Shown here: piece after piece, positions 24,774 to 37,435 of the stretch
Layout: each line of letters begins with the position of its first letter
Numbering within the stretch: the stretch's first letter is position 1
NCBI RefSeq assembly: GCF_011075055.1
Contig: NC_058153.1
Span: 11,160,001 to 11,224,000, forward strand
Length of the DNA stretch: 64,000 bases
Direction of reading: 5' to 3'
Origin: Mangifera indica
Taxonomy: Eukaryota; Streptophyta; Magnoliopsida; Sapindales; Anacardiaceae
Position numbers and translations under genes: made by a program
Notes under the pieces: model-generated
The model's database searches: none
What the model was told of the DNA's origin: nothing
The model's input: only the letters and a program-made list of their open reading frames with translations

Positions 24774-25389
24774 GCGGAGACAGTCGCAATCTAATTCCTG
24801 AAAACTTGAGGCGGACTTTATGGAGTGAGCATTATGAATCTTCTCGTCTTTAGAGAGAAAATGGAAAGGTCTTTTTGACAGGATTTTAATGGTGGAAGAG
24901 GACATTGATGGCTCAGATTCCCAGTCACATGCAGAAAATACTTGACAGAGATTCTGGTTTGACAAGGCCCATTTCTCAGGTCATCAAACTTGGTCTTGTT
25001 TGAGCTTGATAACGGTGTGTCACGTGGGCTGGTTTGTTGGCCAACTAAAGCTGTGCCCCTGCTTTTTGTAAAGAGGGTTTGAATTCGTTTTTTTTTTAAT
25101 AACACATTTTTTATTATTGAATTTAATAATTATAACATCAATTATTAAATTTAAAATTTTGTTTTATTTGATATAATTATTTAGCTCTGAGTAGATAATT
25201 CAGTTTGAATAGATTTCTCGTTAAAAAAATGAAAACTAAAGCTTTGCATAATTGATTGTTTGATAAGTAAAGTTAGATTGAAACTGAACAGAATTTAAAC
25301 ATAAATTTATTTAAAATTTATAATGATTGGATCAAACTTGTTTGAATTCATTGGAGATATTGATCGAATTTATTTGAATTGGTTGTCGG
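24774..25389. other. Intergenic DNA
   Basis: Would be the upstream region of the possible minus-strand promoter. It holds 'cacgtggg' near 25021 (G-box-like). Overlapping frames at 24768-25105 show no recognisable protein features. Confidence 0.35.
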
Positions 25390-25700
25390 TAGGGCTGGAC
25401 TCGAATCTAGTCCATTCAAGCTAGAGCTTGAGCTCGACTTAAACGAGCTAGTTTTATACAAGCTCGGTCGAGTTCGAGCTCGAGCTTGAGCTACTTTTCA
25501 AGTTTTTCAATTAAAAATTTTGATACAAAACGATATTGTTTTAATCAATATGTATTAAAATGACGTTGTTTTAATAACGAAAAATGAGTCGAATCGAATT
25601 CGAGTTTGACTTTTATAAACTCGAGCTCAAACTCGAACTCAACTATGTATAAACCGAATCGAGCTGAAGCTCAACTCAATTTGATTCGGTTCAAATCTAA
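25390..25700. repeat. MITE-like element rich in GAGCTCGAG phrases
   Basis: The arms are near inverted repeats: 'gagcttgagctcgact' and 'gttcgagctcgagcttgagc' on the left, 'ctcgagctcaaactcgaact' on the right, around the core 'aaaacgatattgttttaa' / 'aaaatgacgttgttttaa'. It belongs with the window's decayed MITE family. It has no coding capacity. Confidence 0.6.
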
Positions 25701-25784
25701 CTTTAATTGTTGGTATGATAAATAGTATTTATTCAAAATTTTTATAGACAGTATTTAGAGTTGATAATCTTTTATAGGTTAAAA

Positions 25785-26999
25785 GACCTATTCTCGCCCA
25801 AGATTTAGTTAATTATCAAATATCTATTTATTAAATTTAAGAAATTTAAATATTTATTTATTAGTTATTAAAAATAACAAAACAAAATTTATTAGTATAA
25901 AAAATATAATAATTATTTATTTAATAATATTAAAAAAATAAATTTTTATTCCAATTTTTATATTTTATTTTTAAAATTTTTACCAATTAAAATAATAAAA
26001 TTTTATATAATTTCTCTTTATTTTCTAAATTTTAAAAGCTGAACTTTTCCACCTAGATTTTATTTCTTTCCTCCTTTCTCCGGCGGGAATCCGGCCAAAA
26101 ACCAATATTCGTTTTCCATAGGTGCTCTCTCTCACTTTCGAAGCCAGAAGAACCTATCTTTTCCCCTATTCGATCTCTGTTTTTTCCTGAGAATTCAAAT
26201 CACGCCCTGGACAATAATCAATAGCGTCGCCGATAATTTTCTCGGTAGATAAAACTCCTCTTAATCTGGGCAGAAATGGATGATTGAAAGACGGTAACAT
26301 TTGTCGTTCAAAGGAAATCTCTTGTAATCATCATCATCATTATTGCTACTGTTAGAATCCTTGTTTTCTCTTCTCAATCAAATCCCTCCAAATAACTTTC
26401 AGAGCCGAAAACCCACTCAATTGCTCGTCTTTAACCAGAAAAACCGCTCCCTTCCCTCCACGCCCGAGCGCTGAAACAACTTTCAATCACTGAAAATCGA
26501 CTGCATTGGAATCAAATTGCCGCCCTCCCACCGGAATCTGAGCGCCGTTCACTGGCGAAACCTTTCCGTCCAGCCTCTGTCGACCAAAACCCACTGTTAG
26601 CTACTGATTTTCTCCCTTGCTGGCGTGTGTTCGTTATCGCTTCATCACTGCCGCTTTCACCTCTGTTACTGCCGTCGCTTCTCCGACGTTCAACCGCCGT
26701 CATAGACCTCCGCCGTTCATCCCTTGTCACTGGCGTTACCGAAAAATTGAATATGGAAATTGTTTAGGAGATTTTAAGAGGGAAAATACTATTTTAAAAA
26801 ATTTAGATGAGAAAAAATTATTAATTTTTATGATTTAAAAAACGTTAAATTTATTTTTAATATTATAAATAAAATGATGATTTTATTTTTTAAATTGTTA
26901 ATTTTAATTATTTTTAAGTTAATAAATAAAATTTTTAAAATTAATAAAGAAAAATTTGAAAAAATTGCATAATTTGGGTGGGAAATAGTCCTTTGGCCA
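25785..26999. mobile_element. Mutator-like non-autonomous element carrying gene-like DNA (Pack-MULE candidate)
   Basis: The ends are inverted repeats: the left reads 'aaaagacctattctcgcccaa' (one base shortened here) and the complement of the right end reads 'ggccaaaggactatttccca'. AT-rich similarity continues inwards for roughly 250 bp on each side. The core at about 26050-26745 is strikingly GC-richer, with codon-like stretches (CCGCC, CTCCGGCG) and 5'UTR-like CT tracts, unlike anything around it. Long TIRs and an acquired GC-rich core are the hallmarks of Pack-MULEs. Frames at 26512-26730 (-) and 26617-26838 (+) are short and unrecognised. A 9-bp target duplication could not be confirmed. 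Confidence 0.5.
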
Positions 27000-28152
27000 T
27001 TTGGATAATATTAGGGTTCGCTGGTTTATGAATAAGACCGTGCTGGGTTGACCCTTTATAACCATATATAACCTATACATAGGTTTCATGTTGGGCTCAT
27101 GTCGTTTTGTGCCAAAAAGGGTTAGGTAACGTCAATTCAAGTTAGGTTTTTTTCAACACCATTCTAAGTTCTAATTTAAGTCTTGCCAACTTGTTCATGA
27201 TTTGAATCATATTGGGTTAAGTGTTTTTGACACCATCTTAATTCAAGTTAATCGTCTATGAAACTTGAAATGACATAATAAAGTAGACACATATTGTCGG
27301 GTCTAATAATTTAAATGTGTATAGAGTGTATTGAATTAATCAATAATTAAAATTTTTCGTATATGGGTTTAGATTTTCAACCTCGGTTAAGCTCAAACAA
27401 AACTTAACTTAAGATTAAATTGAATTCAAAAGAGTTTAAAAGGACAAATTGATGTTTAAACTAGTTTTAAAAATAATTTAACTTTAAATATAATTTAAAT
27501 TAATTCAAACTCGAATATTTAAATTAATTCAAATTTAGTTTATATATAAAAATAAGCCCGCTAATTTATCATATTCAAATAATCAAATTTAAAAATTTAA
27601 TTAAATGGTACCCATGCAATTATAAATCCTCTTCTTATATTTTGATATAATTTATATGTACTAATCACGCCAAAGAATAAATTAAAAAAAATTTTTCCTC
27701 TTTATTACCTAAACCAATAAAACTATATGTATTTATAATATATATAAATAAATATGTATCAATAAATATGTGTCATTCTATGATTTTATATGAAGATATT
27801 TCATCATTGGTACCCGATAGGGCCTGAAAATTCCTTGTATGCAGTAGTGTTTTTGTCAGATTTTTAAACTTGTATGTGATTATAGGGGCATATTTGTAAG
27901 TTTTTAAAGTTATAAAACAAACCAAAATTGGAAGAATTTTAATGAACCGAATTTCAACAACAAATGTGAAACCCAATTAATTAGACCCAAAAGGTTAGAT
28001 ATGAAAAACTGGCCCGGGCTTCTTTGCTCGATTGACAAAGTGCCTATCAAAATTACTTTTGAACTTGGTCATACATGGGCCTGAATATGACCTTAAACTT
28101 TGTACCTACGCCCATTTTGAGAGCAACCCAAAGTCCTTTATTTATTTATTTT
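27000..28152. other. Intergenic DNA with decayed repeats
   Basis: 27000-27330 resembles the 'gtcgtgttcgtgt'-type repeats of 22 kb. 27370-27600 is MITE-like AT-rich DNA. No gene was recognised. Confidence 0.4.
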
Positions 28153-28668
28153 GGCCCAAGGACATATTCCCACCCAAAGTATGGTGAAATCTCAAGATAT
28201 CCTCTAACTTTTAAAAACACAAACACTTACTCATCATCCAAAATCTATTAAACTTTTTTGTTAGAGTCAAAGGTAAAATTATCATTTTACCCTATGATAG
28301 TTGGAAGGCCTCCTACGATAGTTGTCCAAATGATTCTAACAATGAGGGTGGGGAGAGGGTGGTGTCGGAGACAGTGTGGTGGTTGGAGGGTTTCGAAGAG
28401 AAAAAACCTAGGTTGGGGGAAAATAGTCATTTTTTAAAACTTGAAATGTTTAGTTAAAGGTAAAGTTGTTAGTTTTTAAAATTTGAAAAGAGAAATAAGA
28501 TAAAATTATAATTATTTTAATATTACTGATAAAATAATGATTTTACCTTTGATTCTAATAGAAAAGTTTAACAGACTTTGGGTAATAGATGAATATTTGA
28601 GTTTTTAAAAGTTAAAGGGTATAAGTTGGGAGTTCACTATCCCTTGGGTGGGAATAAGTCTGTCGGCC
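28153..28668. mobile_element. Long-TIR MITE (Mutator-like family)
   Basis: A 516 bp element with imperfect terminal inverted repeats of about 110 bp. The left end reads 'ggcccaaggacatattccc' and the complement of the right end 'ggccgacagacttattccc', both followed by 'acccaa', 'aacttttaaaaac.caaa' and 'aaa.tctgttaaactttt'-type matches. The centre is G-rich (28350-28430). It shares end motifs with 25785-26999 and the right end at 37231. Flanking T-rich DNA prevents a clear TSD call. Confidence 0.7.
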
Positions 28669-30229
28669 TCTTTTTTTTTTTGACAAAAAGCATGTAAAAT
28701 AATAGAAGAAATTAACACAAAAAGCTGCAAGAATTATAGAATAATTGAAAAAGAAAAGATAAACTTTTTTATTGTCTCTCTTTGGGGTTATGGAAAGACC
28801 AGTTTTGGGACAACAAAAAAAAAAGGAGAAATTAGTGTAGTTAAAATTTTCTTGTCGTGCACATTTTTTTACTTTTGGCTTTTACCATGTCTGGATTTTG
28901 ATACTTAATTTTTAGAGGGTCGAATTATTTTTTCGGCCAACTGTCCCACCCAAGGTTTGATGAAGTAATGGTGTCACCCTGTTAGTTTGAAAAACTATTC
29001 TCCACTCACTTACCAAAAGGTCAAAAAAACTATTCTGCACTCATTTGTTAAATTTATTAAAATATTATTGAAAAGACAAATAGATTCTCAAACAAAATAA
29101 CACTCTGTTACTAAAATTTATTAAATAATTTTCTTTATGTCTAATATATAATAATTTTAATTAAAATAATAAAAAAATTTACTAAAAATTTTTATTATAA
29201 CAAAAATTTATAATAAAAATTTTAACTAAAATTTATTAAATAAAAAAATTTAATTAAAATAATAAATAGGGGTGTTAATAATGTATAATTGTATATTTGA
29301 GGGAAATATATAATTTTTAAATATGTAAGGGGTGTTGATAAAACTTTTATGTGTTTTTTGGGAATTCAAAAATAGATTAAGGTGTTTTTGAAATATTTAA
29401 AATTTTAAGTTATGTCTCAATAGTTTCAAAAATAATATTATACTCCAAAAAGTTTTGAATAAAATGCAATTAATTAGTGTAAATGTCATATTTCAAACTA
29501 TTGGATTTATAATTATGTTTTCACAATATAAGGGTGACTATGTAATTTTCAAAATAAGATAAGGCAAAATATCCATTTACCTCTAATAAGTTTTAAAAAT
29601 AACATTTACACCCCCATAATGTTGTTAACAGTTTACTTAGATAAGGGTGTTGTTGTAATATTTAAAACCTTAGGGACAAAATATTATTTAATTATACTTT
29701 TATTATAATATTTGAAGAAAAGGACTTAAACACCTTTTAACTAATCAAACTAACAAGTAACATCGACAGATAGATAAAAAAATGATTTTTCTTTTTAAAT
29801 TTAATGAGTATGAGTATGATATTTTAATATTTGGCCTATTGTTTCACCTAAAGTTTATCACAGTTACATTTTTTATCCATGAAATTAAAAAAAAAAAAAA
29901 CAACTTTTCATCTATTGTGACATTTTGTTGATGAGATATATTAATTGATATATAATAATTGTTGTAATAACAAAAACACCTTAAAAACTTTATAAAATTG
30001 GTATTTATGCCGTTTAATACAACATGTTCACTACGTGGACAATCTTCCAATGACATTATGTACTAATTCGAATGAGTTTAAATTTGAGTTTGAACTAAAT
30101 ATTATAAATTTGATATAAACTTGAGTTGTCCCTTAGGTTTGACTTAGCTCAAATATACTTTTATCGAAACACTATTCTCTAATTAATTTCTATTTTTTAA
30201 TAATTAATAAGTATAGATTAAACTGAACT
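28669..30229. other. AT-rich intergenic DNA
   Basis: Contains two further starts of the 'ggcc..ctgt.ccaccc' end motif (near 28937 and 29834), which suggests decayed relatives of the MITE at 28153. No gene was recognised. Confidence 0.4.
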
Positions 30230-32160
30230 TGTAACACCCCTCTCCAGATGTATCTAGAATAAGTATCCGAAGAGATGTGCTAACTAAAACTTTTCTTAAA
30301 TACATACAACAATAAGTAATCACATGATAAATAATTCACTCTCACAATCCCCAAAAGTATAATAAATCATAATCCCGATGTATGAAATCCAAAATCATAA
30401 AATAAATCCAAGTAAATAAATATGGCTGAACATGAAAAATGACCAAAATGCCTCTGCCTCATGTGCTACCTCAAGCTGACCTACTGGGTCCCTACTACTC
30501 CAAAAGTCCTACCTGCAAAACCACTAAAGAAGACGGTGATGAAATACACTCAATAAGTAGGTGACCTTATGGTATCCCAATATATGAACACACACCATAG
30601 ATAATCCTTATCTCATATGTGTCCTTTGATTAATCTCCTTATGGTATCACAAATGTTTCTCTAGCATCTCTGATGCCTATTTAAATCATATTGATGCCTT
30701 TGCCAAATCCTTAATGGTAGTGTTATGCCGGATGATTAGTGCGAAATGATGTTCATTGACATTTCAAACGTCTAGTGAAAGCATAAGACATCTCAATTGT
30801 CAATCATAAAGTACACCTAGTGCACATGCCAATTGGGCTTTCAGTTATGGATACCAGATTATAAGAGTAGTGAGACCCTGGGCCTCACTATCGCATATAC
30901 ATCTAAGATGCTAAGATGCCTAATGTTAGTGTGTGCACGAGCATCCTAGATGCTAAGGCTTCTTGGGCCAATGCATAATCATCCAAAGGTATTAATATCA
31001 CATAGGCTACTCTTGATGCTTTCACTATTACACCGCACAAAACTTGGTGGCTTAATCACTTTGCACATAACTTAGTGACAAATCACAATATCATAGTACA
31101 TCATTTTCAATTTTTGACTCAAAACCACTTCAATTGGGGTTTGTGCCATTGTCTACACAATCGGGTATACCCAAATTCCTTTCATGCCATCTTTCATATA
31201 GTTCAACACATTTAGTTGATATTAACCTCATATTGCCTTTGTTAGAGCCTTAATTTATATTTTCCTCTCATTAATCCTTTATAGAGGGTAAAATAGTTAT
31301 TTCCAAACCCATATACTCACATAAGAACTTCATATACTTTTTATGTACTTCACATGTCTTTATTTTCAAAAATTTTGAAAAGTACACGAGTGTCTTCATA
31401 TCACACACAAGGATGTCTTACTTTATCCATATAGGTATGCAACCAGGCATATGGAGTTGTATCCTTGGTGCATGGCACATGACCGTGTGTCTCATATCAC
31501 ACGATCATTTGTCCATTTCCAATTCCATACTCTCGTGGCTTTAATCAACATGAGGGGAATTTTTCCCAAAAACACAAGGGTGTGTTTTGCTATTTTCTCT
31601 AGAATTCGACAGACAATTCTAACATCATTGCTTGTCCATCAACCAATCCCATTACCACATACTCCTATGCGATGATTTAACATATCAAAATAACCTCACA
31701 ATTGTTCATAAAATCCTTATCAAAACCATACCACAGTAGCTTAGAAATTTAATCTCTCTCTCCTCCACTAAATCATGTAATGCATTAAGTTTATCAATAT
31801 ATTATTTATGCCACAACCTTATCGACTACTTCAACATAATACACGCATCAAAACTACACTTATCATCACAAAATACTTGGTTTGCTTAATATAAACACAC
31901 TCTCTAATGTAACCATTAATCTACTACCAAAATAATGACTGAGATAGCATAACAATAACATATCATCAAAATCCAACCACAGTTCAAGGCCATAAAATCC
32001 TTCCATCCATAGATGCGCACACACATACTCAAATCAATGGAATCATTAGCCGCTATGAATCACATACATTATTATTATATATTCATACAAAATCCGCATC
32101 ACAAATTCAATTATAATCAATTCACAATGTTTAATGTAATCAAATTGTCAACATAGTTTT
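30230..32160 (+). mobile_element. Probable Ty3/Gypsy-type LTR or LTR fragment
   Basis: Starts TGTAACACCCC, the common 5' end of a large plant LTR class. About 270 bp later it has a 'tacctgcaaaacc' and 'acactcaataagtaggtgac' segment, the counterpart of 'tacctgcaagatcg' and 'cactcagtaagtaagaatc' in the solo LTR at 42157-44057. 'catggcacatgaccgtgtg' and 'tcacacgatcat' (31460-31510) are dyad phrases typical of Gypsy LTRs. The 3' boundary is uncertain. No PBS, PPT or polyprotein was found, so this is a solo or truncated LTR. The frame at 31451-31675 is not a gene. Confidence 0.55.
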
Positions 32161-34499
32161 GGGGGAATGATCACTGTTTGACTGTTTCATAGCGTTGGAT
32201 GACTACTTACACATTCTTTGTAGGACATGTCGAGATGGTCTGGAAGAGTTGGCAGACCACACCGACAAGGGAGTATTGGTTTTCGAGGCTCTTCACGAAG
32301 ATGGTTGATGCAGATTATACCTCGAGATTGTTTTACGAACCATGGGAGATGGTCGATACGGTATAGTATAATAGTATTTTCATTATAATTTATGTTGAAT
32401 TGATTTATAATCTGCACGTGTTACCATTCTAATTTCTTACTGTTTATAAGTTTTAATCCCTATAAACTTCAACTGTGCACATTGTGTAGTCAGAGTTATA
32501 GATTTTCATGATTAATCGATTACAGTGTACGACTCTAAGGTATCATACTTAGGGAATATAGGGTGTCTTGAATGGCGGATAATATTCACACATTGATAGT
32601 CCCTATTGTAATATTGTATATCAATTTGAATAAACTTAAACTTAAATTGAATATTATGGATTTAATCGGAATTTGAACTAGCCTTATACTCAAATTGGCT
32701 CAAACTGAATCCACCCCTAAAATCAAAGTATAGCCCAAAATTTTCAATTTCAATGTATGGGCTGCCAGCAAATAAGTAAAATCATCATCAATTAATAACA
32801 TGTGCACATAAATAAGATTCGAAAAGAAGCTACTCTATCCAATTGTCTGTTCAAATTTTTATTCTTGAAAGAATAATACTAGTATTATTTGACACTTTTT
32901 TTTTTTTTTTTTTCTAATTTGACATTTTGAAAATGTTGAAGATTATGATTATGTACATAGTCTGCTTCAAGATCCCAGTACACTTCATTTAGGAAGTCAA
33001 GTTGAATTTATACCAATGGTGGTTCCCATGTGAGCTGACTCAGATCTATGGTTAGATTTAAATGAATCAATTTTCAATTAAACCTTTAATTTGATAGCTT
33101 GATTCAAGATCGGTTGACAATATTCATACCGCCAACAACTCTTTTATGACACTATTTACTTACTCAAATAAGCTCAAACTCAATATAAGCATTATGTCTT
33201 CAATTTAAGCTCGAACTGATCCCATACTCACCTTAGCTTGGATCAAATTCACCTATAATTTATATATAAAAAGTTCAAATGAGACCAAAGGTTCCTAGAA
33301 AACCAAATTGTTCATGCAAGACTCAATTTTTATTGGTTTTATCACTTTTATGCATTTGTGTACTTTCTTCTCAATGAATATTATTCTTACAAGTTATGTA
33401 TCAAATTCTTACATATTGTTAGATATACAAACTGCATGTAGTGACTAACTACGTCATATAAATTGAAGTACTTGACACAATGCAAAAAGAAGACATGTGA
33501 AGCTGAATCTTATAACCAATTTGCCCCACTGTCATCTCCTGGTGATGAAATTCTGAAAGCACTTTTTTTCTCTAAACCTTGCTATCTATGAGACTATTCG
33601 AAGATTCTTATAATTGTCTTGTATATATGTGACAAGAGATAGATTTGATTTAAGTCAAGTTAAGCCTAAGACCAACTTGAGCTCAAATTATATCCATAAT
33701 GTTCAGTTAGCTCGAAGTTGTTCGAACTAATGCACAATATTATTAGTATCATCAAAGATGTAAATAGTCATATCGGCTGGATGAACAATACATTAAGTAG
33801 ATAAATGATTCAATCTTGATTTGAATTATTGAATTGAAGGTTTAACTTGAGATTTATTTGTTCTAACCAAGTGGTGGAATTGAGCTAAGTCAATTCGGAC
33901 CAAATCTACCCTTAGTAGTGACTAAAATGAGCTCATGGCTTTACGTGGGTGGTATTTCAAGAAGAAATTGAATTTCGTTGTTAAAAATCCTATGTAAAAA
34001 TTTCATGAATTATAAGTTAATTCCTTAAGATTTTACAAGTTTGTGAAACATTCACCATGTAAAGGAGATGAAGAAACATTTTCACTTGTTTGATTTTATA
34101 TGTACTTGAGTAAGATCATACTACTAATTTTACGTTCTTCTTGTTGGTTCAATTTTACGTCAATACTTACTAACATGTAAACTTTAGAGATATTGAAAGC
34201 GATTGATTATAATAACAGAGTTAAAAGTTATATACATTTATAATGAGAGAGTGAGGGAATACACATAAGATATACTACCACTATCCGTATTTACACTTTT
34301 CTCATAATATCTTGTGTTATAAATCCATTAATAACATACAATGAACTTAGGTTTTTCAATCACTGAATCAAATCATTTAAGAATTTTTTTGTATCCTTAT
34401 TATTATTATTTTTTTGTGTTTAATTCAACCTATGTCGTAGTGGACATCATAATTTATTAGTGGATTATCAATATCTGTCTTAATCTATCTTGCTTAAAA
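32161..34499. other. Intergenic DNA, partly low-copy, partly decayed MITEs
   Basis: 32170-32600 is relatively GC-rich and unassigned. 32620-32730, 33030-33260 and 33640-33910 carry the 'ctcaaactgaatccacccct' style ends of the MITE family. 34000-34500 is AT-rich. No coding region was supported. Confidence 0.4.
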
Positions 34500-34675
34500 A
34501 TAATGAATCTCAAAAGGTCGGTTTAACCATATCTTATTTTTCCACGTTACAAATATATTGTCGAATTTAATATAGGGCTCCACCAATAATACATAATATT
34601 TTTGTCTGTTGAATTATTATCATAATAATCCCAAGATGATTCACGTGATTAATGGCAATTTTTTTTTTTTTTTAC
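34500..34675 (+). repeat. Local duplication, copy A
   Basis: Matches 37260-37435 in the same orientation. The clearest shared core is 'ataataatcccaagatgatt' followed by 'cacgtgattaat', preceded in both by 'ccacgttac' and 'atattgtcgaa'. Confidence 0.8.
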
Positions 34676-34712
34676 AATAAATAATATCTCATTTGAATCC
34701 ACATTTTTTACC

Positions 34713-34715
<3 letters not shown>

Positions 34716-34748
<33 letters not shown>

Positions 34749-34755
34749 TTATTTA

Positions 34756-34797
<42 letters not shown>
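34716..34797. repeat. Compound microsatellite (TA)n(TTTA)n(TA)n
   Basis: About 14 TA units, six TTTA units and a second run of about 14 TA units. The two TA runs can pair with each other or fold individually. Confidence 0.95.
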
Positions 34798-34800
<3 letters not shown>

Positions 34801-35544
34801 GAATAAAAAATTTAATCAAACTTTCATATTAAAAAATAAAAAGTTATATTCTCTAGTATTTACTTTGCTTTGGTGATGGAGGGGTTCAGTTTAAAAAACA
34901 ATTATCAACATCCACAAGCTATGATAAAAAAATCATAATTTTCTAGATATTTTTATTTAAAAATCACGTTTTTAATAAATAAAATCATGTTTTTTTTGGC
35001 ATATTAAAATATTTGCCGCAAAAAACAACCTAATATACAAAATTACCACACAAATAAAGGCCTAAAAATTCTACCATAAATTGAGAAGAATTTCGAAAAC
35101 ACCTCTTATTTGACCATCCAGTATTAGTGGTTATTGTTTACATGTAAACTTTGACTTCAATCGATTATCAGAGAATAATATATTTTCATTATAAATCCTT
35201 TGAAATCAACACTTATGTTGATGTAGATGAGTCTCTCATTCTCACAAACATATTTCATTATATTGTCATCACCTCGCTAATGGTTGGAGATCTCATCAAC
35301 CAGTTTTTCATGCTATTTTGATCCAAAAGTATATTGGATCTTTGTCACGAGTCTAGAAGGCTGGTTTGTGTTTATAAGGTTGAAGACAATGATAATTGCA
35401 AACTTTATGATATAAATGTTTTGTTTATTAAAAGTGTGATATATTTGTATAGACAAACCCATTTTGTGGTAAAAATTTTTATATCCCTTTTTTGTGTGTG
35501 TTTATTGATACAATAGGCTATGTATATATTTTAAAATAGTATAT

Positions 35545-35830
35545 GCTTTACTAAGTCTTATTTCCTGTGCTTAAAGGTGGTAATTCATGGGGCATTAAAA
35601 AATTAAGAAAATCTTTAATAAGGATACATTGAACCTCACAGACATAAAATATTTTTGAGCTTTTTATTATATTCGTTTTTCACTCAAATTATCACCTTAT
35701 TATATTCGTTTCCCTATTCATTTAGAAAGATCACTCAAAATTAAATATGATTCAAATGTTCGCTTATAACCGTTCATAAATTCTTAAAGCATTACAATAA
35801 TTTCCATCCTTCCACAAAACACAAGAAAAA
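35545..35830 (+). repeat. Dispersed duplication, copy 1
   Basis: Homologous to 46455-46770: 'taagtcttatttcctgtgct' followed by 'taaaggtggtaat', then 'catggggcatt', 'ttgaacctcac', 'aaattaaatatgatt' and 'gttcat.aattcttaaag' in the same order. The other copy lies at the right edge of the decayed copia element. Confidence 0.8.
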
Positions 35831-36439
35831 TCAAGAAAATATTAGAGAACACAAACAAAAATATTATTATTTAAATATTAACAACATTCATGGTTTTAAT
35901 ATGATCAGTTCTCTTCCAGTCAATAACTATTATATAAGATAGATTTTAAAAGTTAGTAAAATTAATAGAGTATTAAAATTTTTAAAGAGATTATTTAAAT
36001 TTAAATTTCTGTCATATTTGTAAAACTCTGACTCTCCAATCATCATATCTTGGATTTTACCCTAGTTAGTGAATAGTTAGGTTCTTGTTAAAAAACAACA
36101 TGAAATAGAGATCTGTCCTTAAATATAATGATCAATGATATAAAAGTCGGATGCAAAGAGAAGAAAGAGCGAGGAAAGGTTTTTTGATGATCAGATTGAA
36201 CTATTTAAAAAATTTTCTTTTATACTTATTTTCTTCAAGTTTGATTCATTAGACACCGTAATGAATTTCGGAATTCATTCTCGGATTCTCAATAGCGCTA
36301 ACTATATGTTATAATCTAAATTACGTACACTTATCAGATGGCGGCAAAAAATCTTGTCAACACTCAAGGACGACTCAAATCTTCTTAAATTTAACAAATT
36401 AAAAGAAAACTTTATATGCTCTTGAATGTAAGCTGGAAA

Positions 36440-37295
36440 AAATAAAAGAAAAGTGGTGCAAAGCAAGTAATGCACAAAAACGTGTAAAAACAACGAATCA
36501 AAAAGTCCATGAGACCGTTATCTTCTTATCTCCCACATTAAGTTTTACTTATTATAGGGTGGCATTATTATTTAACACAAATATTTAAAAAAAATTAAAA
36601 AATTATCATATTTTCATATTCCAAATTTAACAATTAATAATTTTTCCTATTTATAATTTAAAAAATTTACATTTTCCCTTAGGATTTTTTCAGTATATTG
36701 TGGATAACCAAAGATGGCAACGACAATAGTGTTCTCTTTCGCTCTTGACTTTTCTCTCAACCACGTTCTATTTTAGACTATTATTGACTGATAAAGTTGA
36801 ATCATTTATCTCTAGATGAAGATGCAATTTGTCTTCGTCTTCAACGAAGATAATGTTGTCTTTCAGATGATAATGATGTATTATCTTTATTTAAGACAAA
36901 CATATTTTCATCGACCGCTTTTTTGAGTCGATGATAGCCCAGAATGGAACAGGAGGGAGAGAGAATGCGATTATCAATAATTGTGGTTAAAAAAATTCTA
37001 GGGGGAATTTTCCTTTTTCAAACATTGGGTGGGAGTATTAGTTAGATTTTTAAATTTAGGAGAGAAATATGATAAATTTTTAGTTTTTTAAAATGTTTTT
37101 ATTAAATAATAATTTTATCCTCAACAGTAATAATAAAATTTAACAAACAAATAAATATTTAAATTTTTAATAATTAATAAAAAAAATATTAGATTTGTAC
37201 CAAACATTGGGTGAGAAGTAGCCATTTAGCCATAAAATAAAAGAAGAGTGGTGCAATGGAAGAATGAATCAGAAAGTCCATGAGACCGTGTCTTC
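36440..37295. repeat. MITE-like insert flanked by ~80 bp direct repeats
   Basis: 36443-36520 ('gtggtgcaa', then 'aatca.aaagtccatgagaccg') is repeated at 37237-37292. The ~700 bp between them is AT-rich with a GC-richer centre and ends 'cattgggtgagaagtagcca' (37205-37224), which is the Mutator-like family's terminal motif. Its left end is less clear. Confidence 0.55.
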
Positions 37296-37435
37296 TTGTC
37301 ATCCACGTTACAATTATATTGTCGAAATTAATGTAGGGCACACATCGTTTAATATTATATAATTTTAAATTGATGAATTATTGCCATAATAATCCCAAGA
37401 TGATTCACGTGATTAATAACAATTTTTTTGCGCTC
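37260..37435 (+). repeat. Local duplication, copy B
   Basis: Counterpart of 34500-34675 (see that entry). It runs on directly from the short repeat ending at 37292, so this copy retains the original junction with the 'agtccatgagaccg' phrase. Confidence 0.8.

Noticed and set aside
34716..34797. Possible replication origin or matrix attachment region at the TA-rich tract
   Set aside because: A simple compound microsatellite explains it; no further motif supports another role.
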